DNA of 64,000 nucleotides from positions 41,263 through 105,262 of the forward strand of contig CAMEER010000002.1 in assembly GCA_945915065.1 (NCBI GenBank). The letters are read 5' to 3'. Of this stretch, positions 39,037 through 49,156 are shown piece by piece (the stretch's first letter is position 1; every line of letters begins with the position of its first letter). Below the pieces are notes generated by a model. That model was not told the DNA's origin, searched no databases, and was given only the letters and a program-made list of their open reading frames with translations. A program made the translations under genes and the position numbers. The stretch is from an uncultured Clostridia bacterium. Its GTDB lineage: Bacteria > Bacillota > Clostridia > Oscillospirales > Oscillospiraceae.

Positions 39037-39039
39037 GAT

Positions 39040-39066
39040 TTAGCACTCAAAGGAATGGAGTGCTAA
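39040..39066 (+). promoter_or_regulatory. CIRCE operator (HrcA binding site)
   Basis: TTAGCACTC-N9-GAGTGCTAA perfect match. Confidence 0.97.
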
Positions 39067-39079
39067 ACGGAGACGTGCT

Positions 39080-40129
39080 ATGGAATTGACAGCGCGAAAA
39101 AAGCAAATATTGAAGATCGTGGTGGAAAGCTATATCGACACCGCCGAGCCTCTTGGTTCCAAGGCCATCGCCCAGCGGATGCCGGAAAAGGTCAGCTCCG
39201 CCACCGTCCGCAACGAACTGGCGGAACTGAGCGACATGGGCTATCTGGAGCAGCCCCATACCAGTGCCGGCCGTATCCCGTCGGCCAAAGGCTACCGGCT
39301 GTACGTCAATGAGCTGATGGAGCGCAAGCCCCTTTCCGACGAGGAGGCCGCCCAGATCAACGACGCCCTGCGGCAGGAGCTGAAAGGCACCGATCAGGTG
39401 ATCGCCAAAACCGGCCAGATGGTGTCCTCCTTTGTGGACTATCCCACCTATGCCGTGGCGGATCATACCGCCGCCGCCACCGTGCGCCGGTTTGAGCTGA
39501 TCGCCGTGGACAGTGGGTCCGTCATCGCCGTGGTGATGCTGTCGGACAGCCGGGTGAAAAGCCAGCTGATGCATCTGAGCCTGCCGCTGGAGGCGGAGAC
39601 GCTTCCGGAGCTCAGCCATTTGCTGAACACCCATTTCACCGGCATCGGTGTCGAGGAGATGAACGTTCATCTGATGAATCTGTCGGATCAGGTCAGCGGA
39701 CAGTGGTTTTTGCTGCTCAATCAGGTGGTGGAGTACGCCGCCGGGCTTTTGAAGGACAGTCAGCAGCATGAGGTGTTCACCAACGGCGCCAGCCAGCTGC
39801 TGAAATTTCCGGAGTTCCGGGATGTCGACAAGGCCCACGACCTGATGCACTTTATGGTGGACAGCAAGGAGCAGCTCCCCGTGCCGGCCGGCGACCAGTC
39901 CATGCAGATCCTCATCGGCCCGGAAAATGTCAACGAGGCCCTGAAAGAAAGCAGCGTGGTGGTGGCCAGCTATGACATCGGCGACGGGATGCGGGGTCTT
40001 GTGGGCGTGGTCGGTCCTACCCGTATGGATTATGCCGCTGTGGCGGCCCGGCTCAGCTACTTTGCCGAGAGTCTGACCCGTATGTTCGGAAAGCACCAGC
40101 TTCCCCCAAAGGAGAATGAGATACCATGA
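39080..40129 (+). CDS. hrcA: Heat-inducible transcriptional repressor HrcA
   Basis: MELTARKKQILKIVVESYIDTAEPLGSKAI; downstream of CIRCE. Confidence 0.97.
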   Translation: MELTARKKQILKIVVESYIDTAEPLGSKAIAQRMPEKVSSATVRNELAELSDMGYLEQPHTSAGRIPSAKGYRLYVNELMERKPLSDEEAAQINDALRQELKGTDQVIAKTGQMVSSFVDYPTYAVADHTAAATVRRFELIAVDSGSVIAVVMLSDSRVKSQLMHLSLPLEAETLPELSHLLNTHFTGIGVEEMNVHLMNLSDQVSGQWFLLLNQVVEYAAGLLKDSQQHEVFTNGASQLLKFPEFRDVDKAHDLMHFMVDSKEQLPVPAGDQSMQILIGPENVNEALKESSVVVASYDIGDGMRGLVGVVGPTRMDYAAVAARLSYFAESLTRMFGKHQLPPKENEIP

Positions 40130-40722
40130 GCGATAAGAAGAAAAAGGATATCCCCGGGCAGGAACCGGAAGCGGAAACCTCCGTCCCTGCCGCGGAGACT
40201 ACGGAGAATCCCGCTGCGGAGAACGCGGCGAATCCTGCCGAGGAAACGATCCCCGAGACCTTTACCGTCACAAGAGAGCAGATGGAGAAGATGGAGGGCC
40301 TGGCCAAACTGGTGGCCGACGTCAACGATAAATATCTGCGTCTGGCGGCAGAGTACGACAACTACCGCAAGCGTACCGCCAAGGAAAAGGAAAACACCTA
40401 CGGTGACGCCAGGGCCGACACCATCAAGCCGTTTCTGGCGGTGTATGACAATCTGGAGCGGGGCATTGCCCAGTACGACGAAAGCGACGTCCACCGGCAG
40501 GGGCTGGAGCTGATCCTCCGCCAGTTCGGCGAGGTGCTGAATAAGCTGGGCGTGACGGAGATCGAGGCCCAGGGTCAGCCCTTTGATCCGGCCCGTCACA
40601 ACGCCGTGATGCATGTGGAAGACGAAGCCGCCGGAGAAAACACGGTGGTGGAGGTTTTCCAAAAGGGCTTTATGCTGGGCGACAAGGTGCTGCGCTTCGC
40701 CATGGTGAAGGTGGCAAACTGA
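40126..40722 (+). CDS. grpE: Nucleotide exchange factor GrpE
   Basis: LRLAAEYDNYRKRTAKEKE; HNAVMHVEDEAAGENTVVEVFQKGFMLGDKVLRFAMVKVA. Confidence 0.97.
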   Translation: MSDKKKKDIPGQEPEAETSVPAAETTENPAAENAANPAEETIPETFTVTREQMEKMEGLAKLVADVNDKYLRLAAEYDNYRKRTAKEKENTYGDARADTIKPFLAVYDNLERGIAQYDESDVHRQGLELILRQFGEVLNKLGVTEIEAQGQPFDPARHNAVMHVEDEAAGENTVVEVFQKGFMLGDKVLRFAMVKVAN

Positions 40723-40802
40723 CAGAGTATTTTCCGGAACAGTATTCCGAAGCAATAACAGAAAATAATAATGATATGTGAAATATACAGGAGGCAACTA
40801 TT

Positions 40803-42644
40803 ATGTCTAAAGTTATCGGTATCGACCTTGGCACCACCAATTCCTGCGTAGCCGTTATGGAAGGCGGCGAGGCAGTCGTTATTCCCAACGCGGAAGGAAA
40901 CCGCACCACCCCGTCCGTAGTGGCATTTTCCAAGACCGGCGAGCGTATGGTAGGTCAGGTGGCAAAGCGCCAGGCCATCACCAACCCCGACCGCACCATC
41001 TCCTCCATCAAGCGTGAGATGGGCAGCGACCACCGGGTTACCATCGACGGCAAGAGCTACACGCCCCAGGAGATCAGCGCCATGATCCTGCAGAAGCTGA
41101 AGGCGGACGCCGAGGCCTATCTGGGCACCACCATTACCGAGGCCGTCATCACCGTCCCGGCTTACTTTACCGACTCCCAGCGTCAGGCCACCAAGGACGC
41201 CGGCAAGATCGCGGGCCTTGACGTGAAGCGTATCATCAACGAGCCTACCGCCGCCGCGCTGGCCTACGGCGTGGATAAGGAGCAGGCCCAGAAGATCATG
41301 GTCTACGACCTGGGCGGCGGTACCTTCGATGTGTCCATTCTGGAAATCGACGACGGTGTGATCGAAGTACTGGCCACCGCCGGCAACAACCGTCTGGGCG
41401 GCGACGATTTCGACCAGTGCATCATGAAGTATCTGGTCAGCGAGTTCAAGCGCACCGACGGTATCGACCTGAGCGGCGACAAGGTGGCCATGCAGCGTCT
41501 GAAGGAAGCTGCCGAGAAAGCCAAGATCGAGCTGAGCGGCGTTACCAGCTCCAACATTAACCTGCCCTATATTACCGCCGACGCCACCGGCCCCAAGCAT
41601 CTGGACGTGACCCTGACCCGTGCCAAGTTCAACGAGCTGACCGGTCATCTGGTGGACGCCACCATGGGCCCCGTGCGCCAGGCCATGTCCGACGCCGGCC
41701 TGCGTCCCTCTGACCTCTCCAAGGTCCTGCTGGTGGGCGGCTCCAGCCGTATCCCCGCCGTGCAGGAGGCCGTGAAGAACTTCACCGGCTCCGAGCCCTT
41801 CAAGGGCATCAACCCCGATGAGTGCGTGGCCATGGGCGCCGCCCTCCAGGCCGGCGTGCTGACCGGCGACGTGAAGGGCCTGCTGCTGCTGGACGTCACC
41901 CCCCTGTCCCTGGGCATTGAGACCATGGGCGGCGTGTGCACCCGTCTGATCGAGCGCAACACCACCATCCCCGTCAAGAAGAGCCAGATCTTCTCCACCG
42001 CCGCCGACAACCAGACCTCCGTGGAGGTCAACGTGCTGCAGGGCGAGCGTGAGATGGCGGCCGCCAACAAGAGTCTGGGCCGCTTCCATCTGGACGGCAT
42101 CGCGCCGGCCCGCCGCGGCGTGCCTCAGATCGAGGTCACCTTCGATATCGACGCCAACGGTATCGTCAACGTGTCTGCCAAGGATCTGGGCACCGGCAAC
42201 GCCCAGCATATCACCATCACCTCTTCCTCCAACATGAGCAAGGAGGATATTGAGAAGGCCGTCAAGGAAGCGGAGCAGTATGCCGCCGAGGACGCCAAAA
42301 TCAAGGAAAAGGTGGAAGTCCGCAACCAGGCCGATCAGATGGTCTATCAGGCAGAAAAGACCCTGTCCGAAGTGGGCGACAAGGTCCCCGAGAGCGAGAA
42401 GGAGCCCATCAAGGCCGGCATTGAAAAGCTGAAGGAGACCCTGAAGGGCGAGGACACCGACGCCATCAAGGCGGCCACCGAGGAGCTGACCCAGCTGTTC
42501 TACAAGATGAGCGAGAAACTGTACCAGCAGGCTCCCCAGGGTGATCCCAATATGGGCGGTCAGCCCGGCGGCGACCCCAACGGCGGCCAGCAGTATTACG
42601 ACGCCGACTATAAGGTCGTGGATGACGACGACCAGAACAAGTAA
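40803..42644 (+). CDS. dnaK: Molecular chaperone DnaK
   Basis: [33 protein letters not shown]. Confidence 0.99.
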   Translation: MSKVIGIDLGTTNSCVAVMEGGEAVVIPNAEGNRTTPSVVAFSKTGERMVGQVAKRQAITNPDRTISSIKREMGSDHRVTIDGKSYTPQEISAMILQKLKADAEAYLGTTITEAVITVPAYFTDSQRQATKDAGKIAGLDVKRIINEPTAAALAYGVDKEQAQKIMVYDLGGGTFDVSILEIDDGVIEVLATAGNNRLGGDDFDQCIMKYLVSEFKRTDGIDLSGDKVAMQRLKEAAEKAKIELSGVTSSNINLPYITADATGPKHLDVTLTRAKFNELTGHLVDATMGPVRQAMSDAGLRPSDLSKVLLVGGSSRIPAVQEAVKNFTGSEPFKGINPDECVAMGAALQAGVLTGDVKGLLLLDVTPLSLGIETMGGVCTRLIERNTTIPVKKSQIFSTAADNQTSVEVNVLQGEREMAAANKSLGRFHLDGIAPARRGVPQIEVTFDIDANGIVNVSAKDLGTGNAQHITITSSSNMSKEDIEKAVKEAEQYAAEDAKIKEKVEVRNQADQMVYQAEKTLSEVGDKVPESEKEPIKAGIEKLKETLKGEDTDAIKAATEELTQLFYKMSEKLYQQAPQGDPNMGGQPGGDPNGGQQYYDADYKVVDDDDQNK

Positions 42645-42652
42645 TCATTTTC

Positions 42653-42690
42653 CCACAAAAAGGGGCAGGGCCACCTGTCCCTTCTTGTGG
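42653..42690 (+). other. Intercistronic hairpin between dnaK and dnaJ
   Basis: ccacaaaaaggggcagg gcca cctgtcccttcttgtgg, no strong T tract. Confidence 0.5.
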
Positions 42691-42709
42691 TGTCTGGGAG
42701 ATAATATTC

Positions 42710-43840
42710 ATGGCACAGGAAAAACGCGATTATTACGAAGTCCTCGGCGTCAGTAAAGGCGCATCGGAGGACGAGATCAAAAAAGCATATAAAAAGCTGG
42801 CCCGCAAATACCACCCGGATATGAACCCCGGCGACAAGGAGGCCGAGGAGAAGTTCAAGGAGGTCAACGAGGCCAACGAGGTGCTGTCCGATCCGGAGAA
42901 GAAGGCGCGGTACGACCAGTTTGGCTTCGCCGGCGTGGATCCCAGCTACGGCGCAGGCGGCCCCGGTTGGGGTGATGGCGCGGCGGGCTTCGATTTCGGT
43001 GATCTGGGCGATATCTTCGGCAGCTTTTTCGGCGGCGGCTTCGGCGGTCAGCAGCGGCGCAACGGCCCCCAGCGGGGCGAGAGCATCCGCGCCAGCGTGT
43101 CCATCTCCTTTACCGAGGCGGCCTTCGGCTGCGAGAAGGAGATCACCGTGGAGCGCAGCGAGCAGTGTCCCACCTGTAAGGGCAACGGCTGCGCTGCGGG
43201 TACCACGCCGGAGGTGTGTCCCACCTGTCACGGCACCGGCAATGTGCAGGTACGGCGGCAGACGCCCATGGGCGTGTTCGCCTCCACATCCCCCTGCTCC
43301 AAGTGCGGCGGCACCGGCAAGATCATCCATCAGCCCTGCCCCGACTGCCATGGTCAGGGCCGCGTCCGCAAGCGGCGTGCCATCAAGGTCAACATCCCCG
43401 CCGGCATCGACGACGGGCAGACCATCTCCCTGCGGGGACAGGGCCATGCCGGCAAGAACGGCGGCCCCAACGGCGATCTGCTGATCACCATTATGGTGCA
43501 GCCCCATGAGATCTTCCGCCGTGAGGGTACCTCTGTGTTCTGCGAAGCGCCCATCACCTTCGCGCAGGCGGTGTTGGGCGGCACGCTGGAGATCCCCACC
43601 ATCGACGGCAAGGTGAAGTACGACATCCCCGAGGGTACCCAGACCGGCAGCGTGTTCCGCCTGCGGGGCAAGGGCATTCCCTCCCTCAACGGACGGGGCC
43701 GGGGCGACCAGTATGTGACCGTCAATATTGAGACGCCGAAAAATCTGAATAAGGAGCAAAAGGAAGCGCTGAAAAAGTTCAGCGAACTGCTGGGCGAGGG
43801 CAACTATGAAAAACGTAAGAGCTTCTTTAAGAAACGCTGA
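42710..43840 (+). CDS. dnaJ: Molecular chaperone DnaJ
   Basis: J domain with HPD; four CxxCxGxG zinc-finger repeats. Confidence 0.98.
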   Translation: MAQEKRDYYEVLGVSKGASEDEIKKAYKKLARKYHPDMNPGDKEAEEKFKEVNEANEVLSDPEKKARYDQFGFAGVDPSYGAGGPGWGDGAAGFDFGDLGDIFGSFFGGGFGGQQRRNGPQRGESIRASVSISFTEAAFGCEKEITVERSEQCPTCKGNGCAAGTTPEVCPTCHGTGNVQVRRQTPMGVFASTSPCSKCGGTGKIIHQPCPDCHGQGRVRKRRAIKVNIPAGIDDGQTISLRGQGHAGKNGGPNGDLLITIMVQPHEIFRREGTSVFCEAPITFAQAVLGGTLEIPTIDGKVKYDIPEGTQTGSVFRLRGKGIPSLNGRGRGDQYVTVNIETPKNLNKEQKEALKKFSELLGEGNYEKRKSFFKKR

Positions 43841-44658
43841 TGTATCTGGCTGATTATCATGTACACTCCTCCTGCTCGCCGGACGGCCATCTGACCATGG
43901 CGGAAATGGCCCGGGAGGGCATTGCCCGCGGTCTCGACGAGCTGTGCTTCACCGACCATGTGGATACCATCCAGTGGGGGACCAACCGACCCCGGGAGGC
44001 ATACGACTGGGCGGCGCTGCAGGCACAGTACGATGAAGCCCGGCGGCAGTATGGCAGCCGCATCAGGCTGAAGCTGGGCGCGGAACTGGGCGAGGCCTAT
44101 CTGAGCTTCGACCGGGCCGACCACCTGCTGGATACGGCACCGGAGCTGGATTTCATCATCGGCTCCGCCCATATGTCCCGGGATGACCGGGGGTACTTTG
44201 ATCTGTTTTACATTGACGGCGACCGGGACGACGCCTATTACCACGCCGTGATCGATGCCTATCTGAAGGAGCTGCTTGCGTTGGCGGAATGGGGTCGGTT
44301 CAGTGTGCTGGGCCATTTGACACTGCCCGTCCGCTGCATCAATGAGATGCGGCATAAGAACATCTCCTTCCGACCCCATATGACCCAGGTGGAGGAGATC
44401 CTCCGCACCATCATCCCCAAGGGCATCGGCATCGAGTGCAACACCAACCGGGGCAACACGCCCCTGCCCGACGCGGAGATCCTGACCCTGTACCGCCATT
44501 TGGGCGGTGAGATCATCACCTTAGGCTCTGACGCCCACAAAGCGGGAAATCTGGGCTGCGTTATTGCAGAGCGGCAGGAATTGCTGCGGCAGTGCGGCTT
44601 CCGCTTTTTCACCACGTTTGACCGCATGAAGCCTGATTTTCAGGCACTTTCACACTGA
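43840..44658 (+). CDS. PHP-domain histidinol-phosphatase family
   Basis: YHVHSSCSPDGHLTMAEMAREGIARGLDELCFTDHVD; LGSDAHKAGNLG. Confidence 0.9.
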   Translation: MYLADYHVHSSCSPDGHLTMAEMAREGIARGLDELCFTDHVDTIQWGTNRPREAYDWAALQAQYDEARRQYGSRIRLKLGAELGEAYLSFDRADHLLDTAPELDFIIGSAHMSRDDRGYFDLFYIDGDRDDAYYHAVIDAYLKELLALAEWGRFSVLGHLTLPVRCINEMRHKNISFRPHMTQVEEILRTIIPKGIGIECNTNRGNTPLPDAEILTLYRHLGGEIITLGSDAHKAGNLGCVIAERQELLRQCGFRFFTTFDRMKPDFQALSH

Positions 44659-44683
44659 CAAACAAAACGAGGAGGAACATCAC

Positions 44684-45121
44684 ATGAAAATTGCCATCGG
44701 CTGCGACCACGGCGGCTACCTGCTGAAGCAGGATATCCTGATCTGGCTGGAGGAGAACGACTACGAGTTTGAGGACTTCGGCTGCTACAACACCGAGAGC
44801 GTGGACTATCCCGTTTACGCGGAAAAGGTGGCCCGGGCGGTGGCCAGCGGCGAGTGCGAAAAGGGCATCGTCATCTGCACCACCGGCATCGGTGTATCCA
44901 TGGCGGCCAACAAGGTCAAGGGCATTCGCTGCGCCCTGTGCGGCGACAGCTACAGCGCCGAGATGACCCGCCGCCATAATGACGCCAACGTGCTGGCCAT
45001 GGGCGCAGGCATCATCGGCCCCAACATGGCCAAGAAGATCACTGAGGTGTTCCTGACCACCGCGTTTGAGGGCGGCCGTCACGCCCGCCGCGTGGGTCTG
45101 CTGGATAACATCCAGCCCTGA
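44684..45121 (+). CDS. rpiB: Ribose-5-phosphate isomerase B
   Basis: IAIGCDHGGYLLKQ, GIVICTTGIGVSMAANKVKGIRCALC, RHNDANVLAMGAGIIGP. Confidence 0.97.
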   Translation: MKIAIGCDHGGYLLKQDILIWLEENDYEFEDFGCYNTESVDYPVYAEKVARAVASGECEKGIVICTTGIGVSMAANKVKGIRCALCGDSYSAEMTRRHNDANVLAMGAGIIGPNMAKKITEVFLTTAFEGGRHARRVGLLDNIQP

Positions 45122-45123
45122 CT

Positions 45124-46137
45124 ATGACCAAGGGATATCATAACTACCGCGGCAGAGGGCGTAAGCGCCGTCAGAAGATCGCGCTGGCCGCGGCGCTAAT
45201 GGTGGTGATCCTGGCGGCAGCGGCTTTTCTGGTGCTGCAGAATTATATCGTCTATGACGACGCAGGAAAAGCCCATGTGGAGTGGCCCTTTGGCAAAAAA
45301 GATCCCCAGACGGACACACAGAACTCTGCCGTACCTGACGGCGATGTGAACATTGACTATGTGGACAACGGCTACGCGCCGCATCTGGAGCCGCTGCACG
45401 CCCGAATGCTGCCCGGCAACGTGCTGCGGCAGAACCCCGCCACGGTGCTGGAGGGCGTGACGGAGGACGCTGTCGTCATCGAGGTCAAGCGTGTCAACGG
45501 CTCCATTCCCTATACCACAGAGGTGGAGGTGCCCCAGCAGGTCGCAGTGGAACAGTACGATACCATGGTCAATCTGAAGGCGCTGCTGGCAGGGGAAAAA
45601 TACACCGTGGCCCGCATGTCCGTGTTTTGCGACAGTTACTTTGTCCGGGCCTACCCGGACGCGGCGCTGCATGTGGAAAACGGCGGCTACTGGTATGATG
45701 CCGCCAGCATGGCATGGCTGGACCCCAGCCATCCCCAGACGCTGGTATATATCACTACCCTGTGTCAGGAGTACGCCCAGCTGGGCTTTGACGAGATCAT
45801 GCTGGACTATTTCAGCTATCCCTACGCCGGCCGCCTGTCATCCATCTTCGGCCTGGAGGACACGGACAAAGTGCAGGTGCTGACGGACTTTATCAAAAGC
45901 CTGCGAGCCAACCTGCCGGAGGACATCAAGGTCAGCATCGTGCTGCACAGCCAGCCGGATGCGGAATACGGACTGTCGCCGGAGCTGCTCTCAGAGAACT
46001 TTGACCGCATCTATCTGGAGGCCGGCATAGACGCCGAAGCTCTCATACAGCAGCTGCCGGAGAAATTCGACGCCCAAACCCGTCTGGTTCCCATCGTCTA
46101 CGCTCCGGCGGAGGAAGGCAGCTATCTTCTGAAATAA
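45124..46137 (+). CDS. Membrane-anchored putative glycoside hydrolase-like TIM-barrel protein
   Basis: N-terminal TM; YITTLCQEYAQLGFDEIMLDYFSYPYAGRL typical of this class. Confidence 0.65.
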   Translation: MTKGYHNYRGRGRKRRQKIALAAALMVVILAAAAFLVLQNYIVYDDAGKAHVEWPFGKKDPQTDTQNSAVPDGDVNIDYVDNGYAPHLEPLHARMLPGNVLRQNPATVLEGVTEDAVVIEVKRVNGSIPYTTEVEVPQQVAVEQYDTMVNLKALLAGEKYTVARMSVFCDSYFVRAYPDAALHVENGGYWYDAASMAWLDPSHPQTLVYITTLCQEYAQLGFDEIMLDYFSYPYAGRLSSIFGLEDTDKVQVLTDFIKSLRANLPEDIKVSIVLHSQPDAEYGLSPELLSENFDRIYLEAGIDAEALIQQLPEKFDAQTRLVPIVYAPAEEGSYLLK

Positions 46138-46186
46138 GCAAAAAATAAGAACGCCTTTCGGCGTTCTTATTTTTTGCTTATTTCAG
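46129..46186. terminator. Bidirectional terminator: 27-bp perfect palindrome, 4-nt loop
   Basis: ctgaaataagcaaaaaataagaacgcc tttc ggcgttcttattttttgcttatttcag. Confidence 0.9.
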
Positions 46187-47473
46187 CGGTTCGAATTTCT
46201 CCGCTCCTGCATGGCACACCGGACAGGCAAAGCCCTCCGGCAGTGTCTCGCCCTCATACACGTAGCCGCAGAGGCCGCAGACCCAGCCTTTTTTGGCGGC
46301 CTCCTCCTGACTTTTGCCGCCGTGCAGCAGTTCTTCCGCCAGAGCGTCCAACTGGGGCAGGGTGGCAAAGGTCATGGCGGAACGGAGAGTCACGGTGCTG
46401 CCCAGCGTCAGGTTCTTGCAGCCCTCCAGCATCTGGCGCATCTCCTTGCCGGCAGTGGGCGCCCAGGAGCCGTTCTCAATGAAAGCCACTGTCCGGTTCT
46501 GATAGTTCCGCTCGGTCAGATGGTCGATAAATTCCTTCATAGCGGGGAAGATATGGCCGTTATAGGTGGTGGTGGCCAGCACCAGCTTACCGTAGCGGAA
46601 GGCATCCTCCACCGCCTCGGCCCAGTCCTCCTGCTGCAGGCAGGTGACCACGACCTTGGGGCAGCCCTTGGCCCGCAGCTGCTGCGCCAGCGATTCCACA
46701 GCCTTCTCCGTATTGCCGTAAACGGAGGTGTAGGCGATCATGACGCCCTCGCTCTCCACACCGTAGGACGACCAGATATTGTACAGGCGCATGGCCTCCG
46801 TCAGTGCATCGCCATTTAGTACCGGGCCATGGAGGGGACATACGGTCTGGATCTCCACTGCCGCCGCTTTTTTCAGCAGCGCCTGCACCTGCGCGCCAAA
46901 CTTGCCCACAATGCCGAAATAGTAGCGCCGTGCTTCGCAGGCCCAGTCCTCCTCCGTGTCCAACGCGCCGAATTTACCGAAAGCGTCAGCAGAGAACAGC
47001 ACCTTGTCCAGACTGTCGTAGGTGACGGTCACCTCCGGCCAGTGGACCATGGGCGCTGTCAGGAACGTCAGCGTGTGGCGGCCCAGAGCCAGCGTGTCGC
47101 CATCACCCACCACAATACGGCGATTGGCATAATCGCTGCCGTAAAACTGCTGCATCATGCGGAATGCCGCCTGCGAGGCCACCACTGTCGCGTTGGGGAA
47201 CTTACTCATGAACTGGGCGATGTTGGCAGAATGATCCGGCTCCATATGCTGCACCACCAGATAGTCCGGGGTGCGGCCCGCCAACGCCGCCGACAGATTG
47301 TTCAGCCATTCCGTGCCGAAATGCGTCTCTACGGTGTCCATCACCGCGATCTTTTCGTCCAGAATCACATAGGAATTGTAGGCCATGCCATTGGGAACCT
47401 CGAACTGTCCCTCAAAATGTGTGATCTGATGGTCATTGACACCGATGTAATGGATATCTTTGGTGATCTGCAT
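46178..47473 (-). CDS. FprA-type flavo-diiron protein with C-terminal rubredoxin domain
   Basis: HMEPDHS, YTSVYGNTEKAVESLA (flavodoxin), WVCGLCGYVYEGETLPEGFACPVCHAG (rubredoxin). Confidence 0.95.
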   Translation of the reverse strand: MQITKDIHYIGVNDHQITHFEGQFEVPNGMAYNSYVILDEKIAVMDTVETHFGTEWLNNLSAALAGRTPDYLVVQHMEPDHSANIAQFMSKFPNATVVASQAAFRMMQQFYGSDYANRRIVVGDGDTLALGRHTLTFLTAPMVHWPEVTVTYDSLDKVLFSADAFGKFGALDTEEDWACEARRYYFGIVGKFGAQVQALLKKAAAVEIQTVCPLHGPVLNGDALTEAMRLYNIWSSYGVESEGVMIAYTSVYGNTEKAVESLAQQLRAKGCPKVVVTCLQQEDWAEAVEDAFRYGKLVLATTTYNGHIFPAMKEFIDHLTERNYQNRTVAFIENGSWAPTAGKEMRQMLEGCKNLTLGSTVTLRSAMTFATLPQLDALAEELLHGGKSQEEAAKKGWVCGLCGYVYEGETLPEGFACPVCHAGAEKFEPLK

Positions 47474-47557
47474 AGTTCATTCTCCTTATCTGAGAAAGTC
47501 CCGATTGCTTCCGCAGTCGGGACTTTCTCCTTGGCTGTATCGCGTGTTTATGTATTT

Positions 47558-48625
47558 TTAATAGGTTCTGGCGGCTTCTTCGCCCTTCAGCACCCGCAGC
47601 GCGCCCTGGGCCAGCGCCAGCAGCTCGTCCTCGCCGGGATAGACGGTGACGGGAGCGATCCATGCGACCATTTCCTTCAGGGCGTCCACGGTTTCCTTGC
47701 CGTAAGCGATGCCGCCGGTGAGGATGATCTGATCCACCTTGCCGTGCATAGCGGCGGCCATGGCGCCGATCTCCTTGCCGATCTGGTAGTGGAACGCGTC
47801 AATGACCTCGGCCACCTTTTCATCGCCCGCCTGGGCCTCCTTCAACAGGTCGCGCATATCGGTGGAGCCGGTGTAGGCCACCAGACCGCCGCGGCCGGTG
47901 ATCATCTTCTTGATCTCCGCCTTGGTATATTCGCCGCTGAAGCACAGATCCACCAGCGCATTGTCGGGCAGTGTGCCGGCGCGCTCGGGAGAGAAGGGGC
48001 CCTCGCCCTCCAGTGCGTTCTCGGTATCAATGACGTTGCCCTTGACATGGGCGCCCACGCTGACGCCGCCGCCCATATGGCACACGATCAGATTCAGCTC
48101 CTCATAGGCCTTGCCCACTTCCTTGGCGTAGCGCTTGGCCACGGCTTTCTGGTTCAAGGCGTGGAACACGCTCTTGCGGGCGATCAGAGGATGACCGGAA
48201 TAGCGTGCCACATTGCACAGCTCATCCACCACAGGCGGATCCACAATGAAAGAGGGAACGCCGATCTCGTCGCCGATCTCCCGGGCAATCAGGCCGCCCA
48301 GATTGCAGGCATGCTGTCCGGAAACGCCTTTGACACAGTCTTCCAACAGCGCATCGGAGGTGGCATAAGTACCACCGTGGATGGGCTTGACCAAACCGCC
48401 GCGGCCGCAGATGGCGTTGATGGATTTCAGGTCGATCTCATGCTTTTTCAGTGCGTCCATGACCAGCTGCTTGCGCCATTCCTGCTGATCGGGAATTGAG
48501 GCGAATTTCGCGATCTCCTCGGCAGGATGACGGAGCGTTTCGTCAAAGAGCATCTTTTCATCGTCGAAAAGGCCAATTTTGGTGGAAGTGGAACCGGGGT
48601 TGATGACAAGGATTCGGTAAGCCAT
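47558..48625 (-). CDS. buk: Butyrate kinase
   Basis: RILVINPGSTSTKIGLFDDE; VCHMGGGVSVGAHVKGNVIDT; MITGRGGLVAYTGSTDMRDL. Confidence 0.95.
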   Translation of the reverse strand: MAYRILVINPGSTSTKIGLFDDEKMLFDETLRHPAEEIAKFASIPDQQEWRKQLVMDALKKHEIDLKSINAICGRGGLVKPIHGGTYATSDALLEDCVKGVSGQHACNLGGLIAREIGDEIGVPSFIVDPPVVDELCNVARYSGHPLIARKSVFHALNQKAVAKRYAKEVGKAYEELNLIVCHMGGGVSVGAHVKGNVIDTENALEGEGPFSPERAGTLPDNALVDLCFSGEYTKAEIKKMITGRGGLVAYTGSTDMRDLLKEAQAGDEKVAEVIDAFHYQIGKEIGAMAAAMHGKVDQIILTGGIAYGKETVDALKEMVAWIAPVTVYPGEDELLALAQGALRVLKGEEAARTY

Positions 48626-48746
48626 TTTTTGTTCCTCCTATTATATGGTAATTCACCACAATATATACCGTGACTATTATACAGGACTTTTTATTTCCTG
48701 TAAAGCACCTTTTCATCCATCTACACAGAAAAAACGGCCGGAACTG

Positions 48747-48775
48747 TTGACAAAGCCGCTGTTTTAGGGTATGCT
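48747..48775 (+). promoter_or_regulatory. SigmaA promoter of metG leader
   Basis: TTGACA, 17-nt spacer, TATGCT. Confidence 0.85.
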
Positions 48776-48781
48776 GTGCCA

Positions 48782-49060
48782 GAAGAATCAAATCAAAGGC
48801 AATGAACGAGAGAGTAGCCGGCAGGTCGCCGCCAAAGAGAGTCCGGAAAGGTGAGAGCGGGCGCGGAGGGCACCGGTGAACATGGCTCGGGAGCCGTCCG
48901 GCCAAGCGTGAATGCGTCAGGCCGGAACGGGGAGCGCCCGTCACAGCGCGGGAGTGTGAAGGCACTCCGTAAGGCCGCAGGCCGTGAGGCGGCGGTGAAG
49001 CAAGGTGGTAACGCGGTCCGTTCAGGTCGCCCTTGGCAGGAAGCCGGGGGCGCTTTTTAC
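48782..49060 (+). ncRNA. T-box leader riboswitch upstream of metG
   Basis: T-box core aaggtggtaacgcgg (49002-49016); candidate AUG specifier at 48882-48884; terminator hairpin gcccttggc/gccgggggc + T tract. Confidence 0.9.
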
Positions 49061-49156
49061 TACCCATCCCCACGCATAAAAACCGCCGGCAGGCAGAAAC
49101 TGACATTATTTTAAGCCGTCCTTTCATTCGGGACGGCGGAAAAGGAGAGAAACCCC

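Noticed and set aside
40596-42209. 537-aa antisense ORF opposite dnaK
   Set aside because: Classic dnaK antisense open frame; no RBS or family support
46829-48499. 556-aa plus-strand ORF opposite the flavo-diiron protein and buk genes
   Set aside because: Shadow ORF spanning two genes and their intergenic region on the other strand
48851-49114. 87-aa ORF upstream of metG
   Set aside because: Lies within the T-box leader RNA; structure explains the sequence
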